Shown here: one piece after another, positions 26,113-39,316 of the stretch
Position numbering within the stretch: position 1 is the stretch's first letter
Layout of the letters: each line of letters begins with the position of its first letter
DNA from: Chloroflexota bacterium
GTDB lineage: Bacteria > Chloroflexota > Limnocylindria > Limnocylindrales > CSP1-4
Assembly: GCA_026004015.1 (NCBI GenBank)
Contig: BPIH01000001.1
Coordinates: forward strand, 334,398 to 398,397
Direction of reading: 5' to 3'
Length of the DNA: 64,000 nucleotides
Translations under genes and position numbers: made by a program
Notes under the pieces: generated by a model
What the model was told of the DNA's origin: nothing
Database searches by the model: none
What the model saw: only the letters and a program-made list of their open reading frames with translations

Positions 26113-27497
26113 CGGGATCGGTGACCGGCTCGGCCGGCCAGGAGGAGGCCGTTCCCTGGCTCGAGCCGAACGGCGACGCCCGGATCGAACGGGAGGCGGA
26201 CGTCGCCGACGCCCGCACCCTCCGGGGGGTCCGGTGGCGGCTCGTCCTCTGGGCCGGGGGGTCGATGCTCGCCGTCCTGCTCGTCCTCGGGACGATCCTC
26301 TACGCGTCCGTCGCCCGGTCCCTCGAGGCGAGCGGGATCGCCCTCCTCGAGGCTCGGGCCGATGCCGTCGCCGACGTCATCGACGATCCCGCCCGTCCAC
26401 TGGAGATCGGCCTCGCCTTCGGCGGCCGCGGCTCGGGAACCTTGGCCCTCCTCCTGCGGCCGACCGGCCAGCTCGTTGCCCTGCCGCGGATGCGTCTGCC
26501 CGACGGCCTCCCCGACCGCGACTCGCTGGCCGCCGCTCTGGCGACGGGTCGGGACGTCCGAACGAGCCGGATCGAGGACGTTCCGGTCCGGATCCTGAGC
26601 GAGCGCGTCAGCGGTCGCCGCCTCGGCACCCTCGTCGTCCAGGTCGTCGGCGACCGAACCGCCGAGCAGCGGACCCTCGACGTGCTCCGGTTCGTCCTCG
26701 TGGTCGGGGGTCTCGGGGCGGCCATCGTCGCTGGGGCGGCGGCGTCCTGGTACGCCCGCTGGGCCCTCGGCCCGGTCCGGCGCTCCCTCGACGCCCAGCG
26801 GACGGCCCTCCGTCGCCAACGGCAGTTCGCGGCCGACGCGAGCCACGAGCTCCGGACGCCGATCGCCGTCATCGGCAGCGCCGTCGAGTACCTCCGTCGC
26901 CACCCCGAGCAGACGATCGGCGCAGCGCGGGAGGTCCTCGACGACATCGCCGCCGAAGCGACCCGGCTCGGTCGCCTCGTCGACGACCTCCTCCTCCTCG
27001 CTCGCTCCGACTCGGGGGCGGTCAGCCTCGAACGGGTGCCGGTCGACCTCGGGGCGGTGGTCGAGGAGGCCGTCGCCTCCATGGCCCCCCTCGCCGAGGA
27101 GCGAGGGGTGCGGGTGGAGGTGCGGGCCGGGGCGGTCCTTGTCGAGGGCGACCCGCTCCGGCTCCGCCAGCTCGTCGCCAACCTCCTCGACAACGCCATC
27201 CGGCACGCCCCGCCGGGCGGCCGGGTCTGGGTGAACGTCGAGGCCGAACCGGGTCGGGTCCGCCTCGTCGTCGAGGACGATGGGCCCGGGATCCGCCCGG
27301 AGCACCTGCCGCGGGTCTTCGATCGCTTCTGGCGGGCGCCCGGGGCGCCGGGGGAGGGGAGTGGGCTCGGTCTCGCCATCGCCGCCTGGATCGTCGAGCG
27401 GCACCAGGGGCGGATCGAGGCTGCCAACCGGCCCGAGGGCGGGGCTCGGTTCACCGTTTCGTTGCCGCCGCTCGTCGCGCCCGGCGGGGCCGCGTAG
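26109..27497 (+). CDS. Sensor histidine kinase
   Basis: A 462-residue membrane histidine kinase. Two hydrophobic segments (about 44-66 and 197-217) bracket an extracytoplasmic sensor region of about 130 residues without a recognisable domain. A HisKA box FAADASHELRTPIAVIGS places the phospho-accepting His at 246. The HATPase_c domain has NLLDNAIRHAPPGG (N box), VEDDGPGIRPEH (G1), FWRAPG and GEGSGLGLAIAAWI (G2). Partner of the overlapping response regulator. Confidence 0.96.
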   Translation: MTGSVTGSAGQEEAVPWLEPNGDARIEREADVADARTLRGVRWRLVLWAGGSMLAVLLVLGTILYASVARSLEASGIALLEARADAVADVIDDPARPLEIGLAFGGRGSGTLALLLRPTGQLVALPRMRLPDGLPDRDSLAAALATGRDVRTSRIEDVPVRILSERVSGRRLGTLVVQVVGDRTAEQRTLDVLRFVLVVGGLGAAIVAGAAASWYARWALGPVRRSLDAQRTALRRQRQFAADASHELRTPIAVIGSAVEYLRRHPEQTIGAAREVLDDIAAEATRLGRLVDDLLLLARSDSGAVSLERVPVDLGAVVEEAVASMAPLAEERGVRVEVRAGAVLVEGDPLRLRQLVANLLDNAIRHAPPGGRVWVNVEAEPGRVRLVVEDDGPGIRPEHLPRVFDRFWRAPGAPGEGSGLGLAIAAWIVERHQGRIEAANRPEGGARFTVSLPPLVAPGGAA

Positions 27498-27523
27498 GCC
27501 GGGGCCGTGGCGCCCGGCCGCGT

Positions 27524-27554
27524 GGCGTCGGGGCCGGGCAGCGCGGCCGACGCC
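27524..27554. terminator. Possible two-way terminator between convergent genes
   Basis: GGCGTCGG (27524-27531) and CCGACGCC (27547-27554), 8-bp perfect stem with a 15-nt loop, between the kinase and the PAC2 gene. No T-tract. Confidence 0.35.
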
Positions 27555-28406
27555 TCAGTTCCGGGAGGGGCCGCCGTTGCCGCGCTCCCGAAGGAAGCGC
27601 TCGATCTCGCTGATGAGGTCCTCGCCGGACGGGAGGCGGGCTTCGTCGACCATCGCCTCGAGGCGTTCGACGTACGAGCGGGTCGCGTCGTCGACGGCGG
27701 CGGCCGTGTCGAGTCGGGTCCGAAGGGCCCGAGCCTGCTCGTCGAGGTCGCCGATGGGCGGCTCGGCGTCGAGGTGTCGACCGACCGCCCGGAGGAGGGC
27801 CGCCGCGGCGGCCGGGTAGGGGCCCGAGACGTAGTGGGGGATCTGGGCGAAGTAGCCGAGGGCCGGGATGCCGGCCGAGGCGACGGCGTGCTCGAGGACG
27901 GAGATGGCGGCAGATGGAACGCGGAGGGTCCCTTCGGGTCCCGCTTCGACGCCGCCGCGGAGGAGGCCGGGTCGCGACTCGGTGCCGAGGATTGGCACGG
28001 GCCGGGTGTGGGGCACGGCGGCGGGGATGGCCCCGAGGCTGATCCACTCGCCGGCGCCGAGCCGCTGGAGGAGCTCGACGACGGCCTCCGAGAGCTCGTG
28101 CCAGCGGTAGTCGGGTTCGGGACCCGTGAAGACGAGGAGGTCGTGGCGGTCGAGGCGCCCCAGGCGGACGGTGAGGCTCGGCCAGGTCAGCCGGGCGAGG
28201 CGGCCGTCGACGATTTCGAGGGTCGGGCGGCGGACCCGGTAGTCGAAGAGGGCGTCGGCGTCGAAGGTGGCGACGACCGGGCCTCCGTCGGCGAGCTGCT
28301 CGGCGGCGGTCGTGGCGGCCAGGCCGGCGTCGACCCAGGTGTCGAAGGCGGCGACGACGACGGCGCCCCTCGGGACGGGGAGATCGTGGAGCTCGTAGAG
28401 GGCCAC
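27555..28406 (-). CDS. PAC2-family proteasome-assembly-chaperone-like protein
   Basis: A 283-residue PAC2 (DUF75) protein: DTWVDAGLAATTAAEQLADG, FDADALFDYRVRRPTLEIVD, DLLVFTGPEPDYRW, and YFAQIPHYVSGPYPAAAAAL. In bacteria the function is unclear; relatives occur in organisms with or without proteasomes. Start GTG 28406 follows TATCCT (28418-28413) by six nt, one of the clearest leaderless starts here. The longer open frame upstream is Arg/Pro-rich noise. Confidence 0.92.
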   Translation of the reverse strand: MALYELHDLPVPRGAVVVAAFDTWVDAGLAATTAAEQLADGGPVVATFDADALFDYRVRRPTLEIVDGRLARLTWPSLTVRLGRLDRHDLLVFTGPEPDYRWHELSEAVVELLQRLGAGEWISLGAIPAAVPHTRPVPILGTESRPGLLRGGVEAGPEGTLRVPSAAISVLEHAVASAGIPALGYFAQIPHYVSGPYPAAAAALLRAVGRHLDAEPPIGDLDEQARALRTRLDTAAAVDDATRSYVERLEAMVDEARLPSGEDLISEIERFLRERGNGGPSRN

Positions 28407-28764
28407 GGGCGAAGGATACGGAGGCCCGCGGGTCGGCGGGGTGCGGATCGGCGTCTCCGCGGACACGGCACCCGGGGCGGCGCGTCGGGCCCGGCCATCG
28501 TCCCGCCGGCCCGGGTCTCGTCCCGCCGGTGCGTCTGCGGCACGCCCGGTCGGGGAAGAGTGGATCGGGCCTGCCAGCCGGGGGTGGGGCAAGGCCGTGC
28601 ATGGGCGCCCGCTCGAGCGGAGAGAGAGGCCGAGCGGCCGCCCCCGGTTCGGGCGACCGGCGCGGCTCGGGACCGCCGCCGTCCCGGCCGGAAAGGGAGA
28701 ACCCGCCCGGCCGGGCTTCCTCGCCCAGCGGACGGGTTCGACTCGCGGACGGGTCGAGGGTGGC
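28407..28764. other. Gene-free interval, PAC2 to DUF1918
   Basis: 358 bp between two minus-strand genes. Apart from the TATCCT hexamer of PAC2 at its left end I see no conserved frame, strong hairpin or repeat. Reading frames here are open only because of base composition. Confidence 0.6.
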
Positions 28765-28968
28765 TCAGCTCGTCTTCGCCGTCTCGGCGCTGACGATCTT
28801 GGCGCTGCCGGCCGCGGGGCGGATCTCGCTCTCGTGCCCGTCGTCCCAGCGGACCCGATAGCGCGTTCCGAGGGGCGACTCGATGATCTCGAGGATCTCG
28901 CCCTCCCGGGCCGGCTGGCCCACCTTCTCGGACTCGATGATGATGCGGTCTCCGACCTTGGCGGTCAT
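28765..28968 (-). CDS. DUF1918 protein
   Basis: A 67-residue protein MTAKVGDRIIIESEKVGQPA, then REGEILEIIES and RYRVRWDDGHESEIRPAAGS, the whole SH3-like DUF1918 fold. The family is widespread in Actinomycetota and found in high-GC Chloroflexota; function unknown. ATG 28968 has AAAGGAGGTGA just upstream. A GTG three codons earlier would overlap the Shine-Dalgarno. It lies 293 bp downstream of rpoD on the same strand; the gap contains GC-rich tandem repeats. Confidence 0.93.
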   Translation of the reverse strand: MTAKVGDRIIIESEKVGQPAREGEILEIIESPLGTRYRVRWDDGHESEIRPAAGSAKIVSAETAKTS

Positions 28969-29000
28969 CCGAGTCACCTCCTTTGCCGCGTCGTCTCGTG

Positions 29001-29055
29001 CCCGCCGGAGCGAGGGCCGGGCGAGGGAGGGCCGGGCGAGGGAGGGACGGCCCTG
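29001..29055. repeat. Short G-rich tandem repeats between rpoD and DUF1918
   Basis: Repeated GAGGGCCGGGCGAGG units, about 15-17 bp and two to three copies. No further gene is seen in the 28969-29261 interval. Confidence 0.55.
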
Positions 29056-29261
29056 GCGATGCCGGCCGACCGTACGCCCGGCAGGCCCATTGCCCCGTCA
29101 GGCGTCGTCATGATGATCGCCTCCCGAGCGTCCGTCGGCAAGGGCCATCCGGACCGCGCCCGGGCGAGGGAGCGCCGGACTGGGCAGGGAAACCCGTGCC
29201 GCAGCAGCGCCGGCCAAGGGGAGCCCCGGCACCTGCCTCGCGCCGGCCGCCCTGGCGGCGG

Positions 29262-30869
29262 CTAGGCGGCGTACTCGCGAAGCTTCCGGCTTCGGGACGG
29301 GTGGCGCAGCTTCCGAAGGGCGCGCGCCTCGATCTGGCGGATCCGCTCCCGGGTCAGACCGAAGGCCCGGCCGACCTCCTCGAGGGTCCGCGGATGCCCG
29401 TCGTCGAGACCGAAGCGGAGGCGGATGACCCGCTGCTCGCGCCCGTCGAGGCTGGCCAGGACGGCGGCGAGCTGCTCCTTGAGGAGCTTGTCCGAGACGG
29501 CATCGAGCGGGGCCACGGCGTTCGGGTCCTCGATGAGTTCGCCGAGGGAGGTGTCCTGCTCCTCGCCGATCGGCATGTCGAGGGAGACCGGGTCCCGGCC
29601 GAAGCGCTGGATCTCCTCGACCCGCTCGGCGGTCATCGCCGTCCGCGGGTCCTTCGAGAGGTGAGCGGCGATCTCCTCGGAGGTCGGTGGTCGACCGAGG
29701 ATGGCCGTCAGCTCCCGGGTCGCCCGGGCGACCCGGCCCATGGTCTCGACCATGTGGACGGGGATCCGGATCGTCCGCGACTGGTCGGCGAGGCCGCGCT
29801 GGATCGCCTGCCGGATCCACCAGGTGGCGTAGGTCGAGAACTTGAAGCCCGCTCGTACTCGAACTTGTCGACCGCCCGCATGAGGCCGGCGTTGCCCTCC
29901 TGGATGAGGTCGAGGAGGCCCATGCCGCGCTTCATGTACTTCTTGGCGACCGAGACGACGAGCCGGAGGTTCGCCGTCGTCAGGTGGTCCCGCGACCGCC
30001 GCCCGAGCTCGACGAGGGTGCCCGCCGGGCTGGCTGCCCGGCTCGGCGTCCGGCCGGTAGCCCATCTCGGCCAGGAGGTCGGCGTCGTTGCCCGCCTCGA
30101 TCCAGCGCCGGATGGCGGGCAGGGCGACCTCCTCCCGGGCCCAGTCGAAGAGGGTCCGCAGGGCGGGATGGTGGCGGATCTCGCCGTCGCTCGTGCCGAG
30201 GGTGCCGTGGAGCCAGTCGAGGAGGGCGAGGAAGGACTCGGCGTCGAGGCGCGCGTTGTAGGCGTCGCGGAGCGCCCGAGCCTGCTCGAGGATCTCCTTG
30301 AGCTGGTCGGTCTCAGCGTCGGCGATGGCCGCCTCGAGATCGGCCGCGGGGGCCGGCATGAGGAGCTCGCCGGCGGCCGGCGCGGCGAGGGCCGAGCGGA
30401 CGATCCGGTGCGCCTCCTCGCCGTACGGCAGGCTGTACTCGGCCCGCTTGGCGCGGGTCTTCGCCTCGGTGTCGTGGAGGGTCCACTCGTGGAGGTTGAG
30501 GATCGCCTTCCACGGCTCGCTGACGATCTGGCGCCCGAGCTCCATCCCCTTGGCGAGGACGACCTCCTCCTCGGCCGTGAGGAGCGGAACGCGGGCGATC
30601 TCCCGGAGGTAGAGGCGAACCGAATCGTCGGTGTCCGACTCCTCCTCTTCCTCCTCGTGGACGGCCTCGGCCTCTTCGGGCTCGCCAGCGGCGAGGGCGA
30701 TGTCGCTCGCTTCGTCCTCGGCGAGGAGCTCGGCCTCGTCCTCGACGATGTCGAGGAGGTCCGGGTCGTCGGTGTCGATGACGTCGAGACCGACCGTCGG
30801 CTCGACGGCCAGGTCAGCCGCCATGACCTCGTCGATCGGTCCGTGGATGTCGTCGTGCAGTTCCAGCAA
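29262..30869 (-). CDS. rpoD: Primary sigma factor RpoD (two frame changes in region 2)
   Basis: Housekeeping sigma-70 factor. An acidic N-terminal region ([20 protein letters not shown]) leads into region 1.2, [20 protein letters not shown]. Region 2 is split over frames: [20 protein letters not shown] lies in a second frame, then [20 protein letters not shown] resumes. Region 3 is [18 protein letters not shown] and region 4 [20 protein letters not shown] followed by [20 protein letters not shown]. Frame breaks fall near 30030 and 29855; restoring one G (CGGGGC for CGGGC) at the second repairs the canonical FEYERGFKF. An essential gene cannot be dead, so these are likely sequence errors. Start: TTG 30869 with GAAGGAGAG upstream is preferred; GTG 30941 is the alternative. 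Confidence 0.92.
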   Translation of the reverse strand: MLELHDDIHGPIDEVMAADLAVEPTVGLDVIDTDDPDLLDIVEDEAELLAEDEASDIALAAGEPEEAEAVHEEEEEESDTDDSVRLYLREIARVPLLTAEEEVVLAKGMELGRQIVSEPWKAILNLHEWTLHDTEAKTRAKRAEYSLPYGEEAHRIVRSALAAPAAGELLMPAPAADLEAAIADAETDQLKEILEQARALRDAYNARLDAESFLALLDWLHGTLGTSDGEIRHHPALRTLFDWAREEVALPAIRRWIEAGNDADLLAEMGYRPDAEPGSQPGGHPRRARAAVAGPPDDGEPPARRLGRQEVHEARHGPPRPHPGGQRRPHAGGRQVRVRAGFKFSTYATWWIRQAIQRGLADQSRTIRIPVHMVETMGRVARATRELTAILGRPPTSEEIAAHLSKDPRTAMTAERVEEIQRFGRDPVSLDMPIGEEQDTSLGELIEDPNAVAPLDAVSDKLLKEQLAAVLASLDGREQRVIRLRFGLDDGHPRTLEEVGRAFGLTRERIRQIEARALRKLRHPSRSRKLREYAA

Positions 30870-31000
30870 GGTGGCTCGCTCTCCTTCGCCGACGGGTCGT
30901 CCGTCGACCCGCGGCCTGGGTTCGGGGATGGAAGCGGACACCGTCGCCCGCCCGGTGCCGGTGCGTGCGCCCGCCCCCACCCGGTCCGGACACACGAACA

Positions 31001-31063
31001 GGCGTGTCAAGGGGTGACACGCCGGTCGTGCTCATTCTACGGGAATGCCCTGAGGATTGACAA
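31001..31063 (-). promoter_or_regulatory. rpoD promoter with a palindrome just downstream
   Basis: On the minus strand TTGTCA (31063-31058), 18-bp spacer, TAGAAT (31039-31034). Immediately after the expected start of transcription lies a 9-bp inverted repeat GGCGTGTCA / TGACACGCC (31001-31023, 5-nt loop). It could be an operator or a leader hairpin. Leader to the TTG start is about 155 nt. Confidence 0.75.
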
Positions 31064-31133
31064 GGTCCCCTGCCGTCGCAACGGCCTCCGATCCGCCGGA
31101 GACGCCGGTCGGCCCCGTCATCCCGGTCCCTGC

Positions 31134-35323
<4,190 letters not shown>

Positions 35324-35524
35324 CGGTCTGCTCTCCTGCTCGGCGCCCGGTGGGGCGGCGCCCAATCCCCCTCGACCCGGCCGTCGGGGCGGGTCGGCGA
35401 TGTAGCTACAGCGGACACGTCCCGGCTCTCAACGTGCGCCGGACCGGCTCCGGCCTCGGGCCGCTCCGCGGCGGGCCGGGATGACGAGATCTCGGGCGAC
35501 CGCCGGGCCTCCCGAGCGCCCCGA

Positions 35525-35553
35525 ATGGTACGCCGGATCCGGGGGGCCGTCAA
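35525..35553 (-). promoter_or_regulatory. nrdJ promoter
   Basis: Minus-strand TTGACG (35553-35548), 17-bp spacer, TACCAT (35530-35525). Eight bp upstream of the -35 begins the first NrdR-type box. Confidence 0.75.
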
Positions 35554-35561
35554 GCCCAGAA

Positions 35562-35609
35562 CCACAAGATCTTGTGGTCGGCTTCGGTCTTGACCTCAAG
35601 ATGTCGTGG
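35562..35609 (-). promoter_or_regulatory. Pair of NrdR-type boxes
   Basis: CCACAAGATCTTGTGG (35562-35577) is a perfect 16-bp palindrome. CCTCAAGATGTCGTGG (35594-35609) is a degenerate copy. They are separated by exactly 16 bp. NrdR is known to bind two 16-bp boxes about three helical turns apart at ribonucleotide reductase promoters, with a consensus near ACACWATATMTWGTGT. Position directly before nrdJ makes this a strong match. No nrdR gene is in the window. Confidence 0.85.
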
Positions 35610-35612
35610 TCG

Positions 35613-35686
35613 ACGTCCACCGCGCGTCCACAGCCGGGAGGCCCTTGTCCACCCCGTCGGGCGGCGTCATCCGCAGCTCATCCACA
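35613..35686. promoter_or_regulatory. Cluster of DnaA-box-like 9-mers
   Basis: ACGTCCACC (35613), GCGTCCACA (35624), TTGTCCACC (35645) and TCATCCACA (35678), all on the plus strand within 74 bp. High-GC bacteria use TTGTCCACA as DnaA box. The cluster lacks an AT-rich unwinding region, so regulation of nrdJ by DnaA is likelier than an origin. Confidence 0.45.
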
Positions 35687-35834
35687 GTCAGTAGGGGCGG
35701 CTCCGTCCGGGGGTCGGGCGGCCGATTCGGGACGGCTCGGCCTGGGCCGGTGCTCCACGACTTGGAACGCCCGTTCGAATGGGCAGTGCGGTCGAGGGGT
35801 GTGGTCGCCCGCCGCCGGGCCGTGAAGACGGGAG

Positions 35835-36765
35835 CTACAGGCCGCTGTAGGCGTGGAGGCCGCTGAACCAGAGCGAGCCCGAGTAGGTGACGAGGACCAT
35901 GACGAAGCCGACGACGAGCAGGAGCGCAGCCGGGCGACCGGCCCAGCGCCGTTGATTCCGAGCGTGGAGGTAGACGGCGTAGGTCAGCCACGTGACGAGC
36001 GCCGCCGTCTCCTTCGGGTCCCAGCCCCAGTACCGCGACCAGGCGATCGAGGCCCACCACGAGCCGAGGATGATCATCGTGGCGAAGATCGGGAAGCCGA
36101 CGATGACGGCCCGATAGGCGACCTCGTCGAGGGTCCGATGGGAGGGAAGCCAGGCCAACCGGTCCTTCGGGCCCTGAACGAGGTAGCCCACGCCGGCGGC
36201 GAAGGCGGTGGCGAAGATCCCGTAGGCGAGGACGGCCATCCCGACGTGGATCGTCAGGAGCGGAGCATTGTTCAGGGCCGGCAGGAGCGGTCGGATCTCC
36301 GACGGCAGGCTCGCCGCGTAGAGGGCGAGGGCGCCGGCCACCCCGAGGGGGAGGAAGCCGATGGATCGGATCGGGTAGCGGGTCGTCAGCCAGAGGTAGC
36401 CGCCGATGATCGACCAGGCGAAGGCGACGCTGAACTCGAAGAGGTTGCCCCACGGCCCCCGGCCGACGACGATGGCGCGGGCGAGGACGGCCAGGGTGAG
36501 GAGACCGAAGGCGACGACCGTCGAGAGGATGGCGGGTCGCTCGAGGGCGTTCGATCGACCCCGCGCCAGGGGTTCCGACGGCTCGGTCAGGGTCGCAGCC
36601 AGGGTTCCGCCGACCCCGGCGTAGCTCGGGCTCGGTGCACGGAGCGAGGGAGGTCAGGCGTCCGCGTCCGGTCGCGAGAAGGACGGCGTGTCCGACGTGG
36701 GCGGCGAAGGCGACGAGGAGGACGAGGGTTCCCAGGGCGAAGGAAACCTGAGCCGCGGTCGTCAT
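35835..36765 (-). CDS. ccsB: Cytochrome c biogenesis protein CcsB/CcsA type (one frame change)
   Basis: An integral membrane haem-handling protein of system II cytochrome c maturation. N-terminus MTTAAQVSFALGTLVLLVAF starts at ATG 36765 with GGAGGT upstream. The middle reads FEFSVAFAWSIIGGYLWLTT. The tryptophan-rich haem-binding motif is SRYWGWDPKETAALVTWLTY. The conserved His positions TIHVGMAVLAYGIFATAFAA and LHARNQRRW are present. About eight helices; ends in SLWFSGLHAYSGL. The frame shifts near 36630-36640, between the first helix and EPSEPLARGRSNALERPAIL. Works with a ResB-like partner, not seen here. Confidence 0.9.
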
Positions 36766-36808
36766 GGCTGACCTCCGGGACGCGCTCCCACGGCCGTCGG
36801 TTCCGCGC

Positions 36809-37284
36809 CTAGGCGGCGGCGCCGCCGGCGGTCGGCTGGCCGGGAGCAGGGGTCGGCTCGGCCGTCCGGGCATGGCGAGGAGCCCGCAGTTCCCGCAGCG
36901 GGCGATGCTCGCCGGGCGGGCGAGACGGCATTTCGGACAGAGGACGAGGAGCGGCGTCCCGTCGAGGGAGCAGACGTCGGTGCCTGCCCGGAAGATCAGC
37001 CGATGGGTGGGGCAGTACGGTTCGGCGAGGGGGAGCTCGAGGTGGCCGTCGAATCCCGTCTCCATCGGCCAGGGACCCTCGTCGACGGGGATGCTCGGCT
37101 TCGGGCGGCGGAGGAAGTAGACGAGCCAGATGCCGGCGAGGAGGGTGAGGAGGGGGCCGAGGACGAGGAGAACGAGGAAGACGGGGAGGAGCCCGACGAG
37201 GGCCGCCCAGTCGGGGATGACGAGCTGGCTCGTCAGGTCGAGGAGCGCCTGCCAGAAGCGGGCGAGGGTGTCGGCGATGGCCAC
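36809..37284 (-). CDS. Membrane-anchored zinc-ribbon protein
   Basis: About 158 residues. One or two N-terminal helices (LVGLLPVFLVLLVLGPLLTL) are followed by a cytoplasmic part with YCPTHRLIFRAGTDVC and VLCPKCRLARPASIARCGNC, two cysteine pairs that can bind zinc. Start GTG 37284 has TAGAAT (37298-37293) eight nt upstream and no Shine-Dalgarno. The frame runs on into ccsB; a one-base change in the low-complexity tail gives PTPAPGQPTAGGAAA and TAG at 36809. Co-transcribed with ccsB. Function not known. Confidence 0.72.
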
Positions 37285-37329
37285 GGCCGGCCATTCTAGC
37301 GCCGGAGGCGTTGAGGCGCCGCCGCGCCG

Positions 37330-37450
37330 GCGAACGCGGGACCGGAGTGCACGTCTGGCGGCGAACGCGGGACCGGAGCGCACGTCTGGCGGCGAACGTG
37401 ACCGTGGCGCACGTTTTCGGCACCGACGTGACCGGAGCGCACATCTTCGC
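37330..37450. repeat. 29-31-bp tandem repeats, four copies
   Basis: Copies at 37330-37360, 37361-37391, 37392-37420 and 37421-37450 share GCGAACG..GACCGGAGYGCACGTCT. The first two differ at one base; the others are degenerate. There are no spacers between units, so this is not a CRISPR. It lies just upstream of the insertion sequence. Confidence 0.8.
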
Positions 37451-37558
37451 CCTCCGAGGCCCTCGGACGCCCTCGACCGGCCCCGGGGTGTGCCCTCCCC
37501 GACACGGTTCCGGCACGCCCGGGGTGCCTGTCCCTTCGGGACGAGCGAACATCAGGAA

Positions 37559-38953
37559 GTGTGGAAAATGCCCGAGCGGCCCAGCCAGGGCAGCAAGAAC
37601 GGCGTACCCTCCGGAAGGTCCAAACACGCATCAGGAGGTACGCCGCGATGTCAGCCTACCAGACCCCGTCGTCCGCCGTGGACGAGACGGCCGATCCGAT
37701 GGCCCACGTCGAGGCCCTCATCCGCGAGGGCCGCCCGTTCGATCCTCGAGCAGCTCCTGAGCGCCGAGGTCGACGAGTATCTCGGCCGGGGCCCGCTACG
37801 AGCGAGGTGGCGCCATTCCGCGGCTATCGGAACGGCTACGCCCGGGAGCGCGAGATCGGGATGGGGACCTGGTCGCTCCCGGTCCGGGCGCCCCGGGTCG
37901 CCGGAACCCCGGCCGATGCCCCCCGCTTCCGCTCGGCGATCCTGCCGCGCCGCCGCTACTGGACCCGGAGCGCCCAGTCGCTCTTCGTCGCCCTCTATCT
38001 GGAGGGCCTCTGCGCTCGGGCGACTTCGAGCCGGTCTTCCGGCACCTCCTCGGTGAGCGGGCGCCGCTCTCGCCGAACACGATCCTCCGCCTCAAGGACG
38101 AGTGGCAGGCCGAGTACGAGGCCTGGCGGGCCCGGCCGCTCCCCGGCCGCTACGCCTACATCTGGGCCGACGGGATCTACCTCGACGCGGGGCTCGAGCC
38201 CGAGGCGGCCTGCCTCCTCGTCGTCCTGGGCGCCCGGGACGACGGGCGCAAGGAGCTCCTCGCCCTCGAGCTCGGCTACCGGGAGAGCCGCGAATCGTGG
38301 GCCGCCGTCCTCCGCTCGCTCCGGGACCGGGGGATGGCGGCGCCCAGGCTCGCCGTCGGCGACGGGGCGCTCGGGCTCTGGGCCGCCCTCGTCGACGTCT
38401 ATCCGACGACCGAGCACCAGCGCTGCTGGAACCACCGGATCACGAACATCCTCGACCGGCTCCCCGCCCGCCTCGCCCCGGAAGCCCGGCGCCGGCTCCA
38501 GCGGATCGTCGGGGCGACGTCCCGGGCCGCCTGTGAGGCGGCGCGGGACGAGGTCCTCGCCTGGTTCCGGCGACTCGACCAGCGCGCCGCCGCCGAGACG
38601 CTCCTCCGCGACTGGGACGACTTCACCCGCTTCTACGACTACCCGATCGAGCACTGGCGCCACCTGCGGACGAGCAACCCGGTCGAATCGATCTTCGCCG
38701 GGGTCCGGCTCCGGACCCGGGTCGTCGGTCGGACCCGCCGCCGCGACAACGCCGTCTATCTCGTCTTCAAGCTCATCGACCGGCTCAGCCTCAACTGGGC
38801 CTCGCTCGCCGGCGAGCCCGAGCTCCTCCGCCTCGTCGTCGAGGGCGCCCGCTTCGAGGACGGGATCCTCGTCAGTCCACCGAGTCCAGAGAAGGAGGTG
38901 CCTGCCGCCTAGGAGCGCCCGACCGATCCGTCCACCCGGAGGGATTTCCACAC
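37559..38953 (+). mobile_element. IS256-family insertion sequence, about 1.4 kb
   Basis: Ends are marked by GTGTGGAAA at 37559-37567 and its inverse TTTCCACAC at 38945-38953, with weaker similarity inside for a few more bases. Between them lies one transposase gene. I see no clear 8-9-bp target duplication. The right end is followed by ATCTTGACA, an outward -35-like sequence. Only one copy in the window. Confidence 0.7.
37648..38912 (+). CDS. IS256-family (Mutator) transposase, frame-broken
   Basis: About 420 residues of DDE transposase. ATG 37648 (AGGAGGT upstream) starts MSAYQTPSSAVDETADPMAH. Then, in changing frames: ILEQLLSAEVDEYLG, FRGYRNGYAREREIGMGTWS, YAYIWADGIYLDAGLEPEAA (first catalytic Asp), RLAVGDGALGLWAALVDVYP (second Asp), EHQRCWNHRITNIL, and the terminal FTRFYDYPIEHWRHLRTSNP with VESIFAGVRLRTRVVG. 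Frame changes near 37745, 37800 and 38010. Given indels in neighbouring essential genes the transposase may be intact in the cell. Confidence 0.82.
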
Positions 38954-39316
38954 ATCTTGACAAGGGCTCCTTCGGGACGTCGATTTCGTGCCGCCGACGC
39001 ACGGATTCGACGCCACCGCCGCTGCGGCGACCTGATCGGCCGACGGAATGTGCGTGGGAGTCACGCCTGGGTCCCGGCCGGGCCGGGCGGGTCGTCGAGG
39101 GGAGTGGGGGGTCCGGTCGATGCCGGGTGGAGCATGCCCGGTTCATCCGCCCTCCCCGGCTCGTCATCCGCGCTCGGGCCGCGCGTGGCATCCTCTCGCC
39201 ATGGGCCAGCCACGGAGGGTCTGCCGCCGATGGTTGACGACCGGTCGACCCCGGCGTCATGGAATCGCCGCGAAGGGCGCCGAGTGAGCGAGGGTGCGAC
39301 CAGGAGGGAGGGCGCG
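38954..39316. other. Gene-free interval right of the insertion sequence
   Basis: 363 bp. The only candidate is a 28-codon frame at 39201-39287 whose ATG is six nt after CATCCT, the spacing seen for leaderless genes here. Its protein is Arg-rich and resembles nothing known, so it is not called. Confidence 0.5.

Larger units (their letters stand above)
35324..35834. other. Regulatory interval upstream of nrdJ
   Basis: 511 bp without a gene. From right to left it holds DnaA-box-like 9-mers (35613-35686), two NrdR-type boxes (35562-35609), the nrdJ promoter (35525-35553) and a leader of about 195 nt containing the palindrome TGTAGCTACA near 35403. I see no cobalamin-riboswitch B12-box in the leader. 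Confidence 0.6.

Noticed and set aside
35324-35520. Cobalamin riboswitch in the nrdJ leader
   Set aside because: No B12-box or recognisable core is visible; NrdR-type boxes explain control better.
35613-35686. Replication origin
   Set aside because: Only four weak DnaA-like boxes, no AT-rich unwinding tract and no dnaA/dnaN next to it.
37330-37450. CRISPR array
   Set aside because: Units are directly adjacent without spacers and vary in length; no cas genes.
37551-38962. Target-site duplication of the insertion sequence
   Set aside because: The nine bases on either side (about CATCAGGAA and ATCTTGACA) do not match.
39201-39287. 28-codon gene after the insertion sequence
   Set aside because: Only the -10 spacing supports it; the peptide is Arg-rich and unlike anything known.
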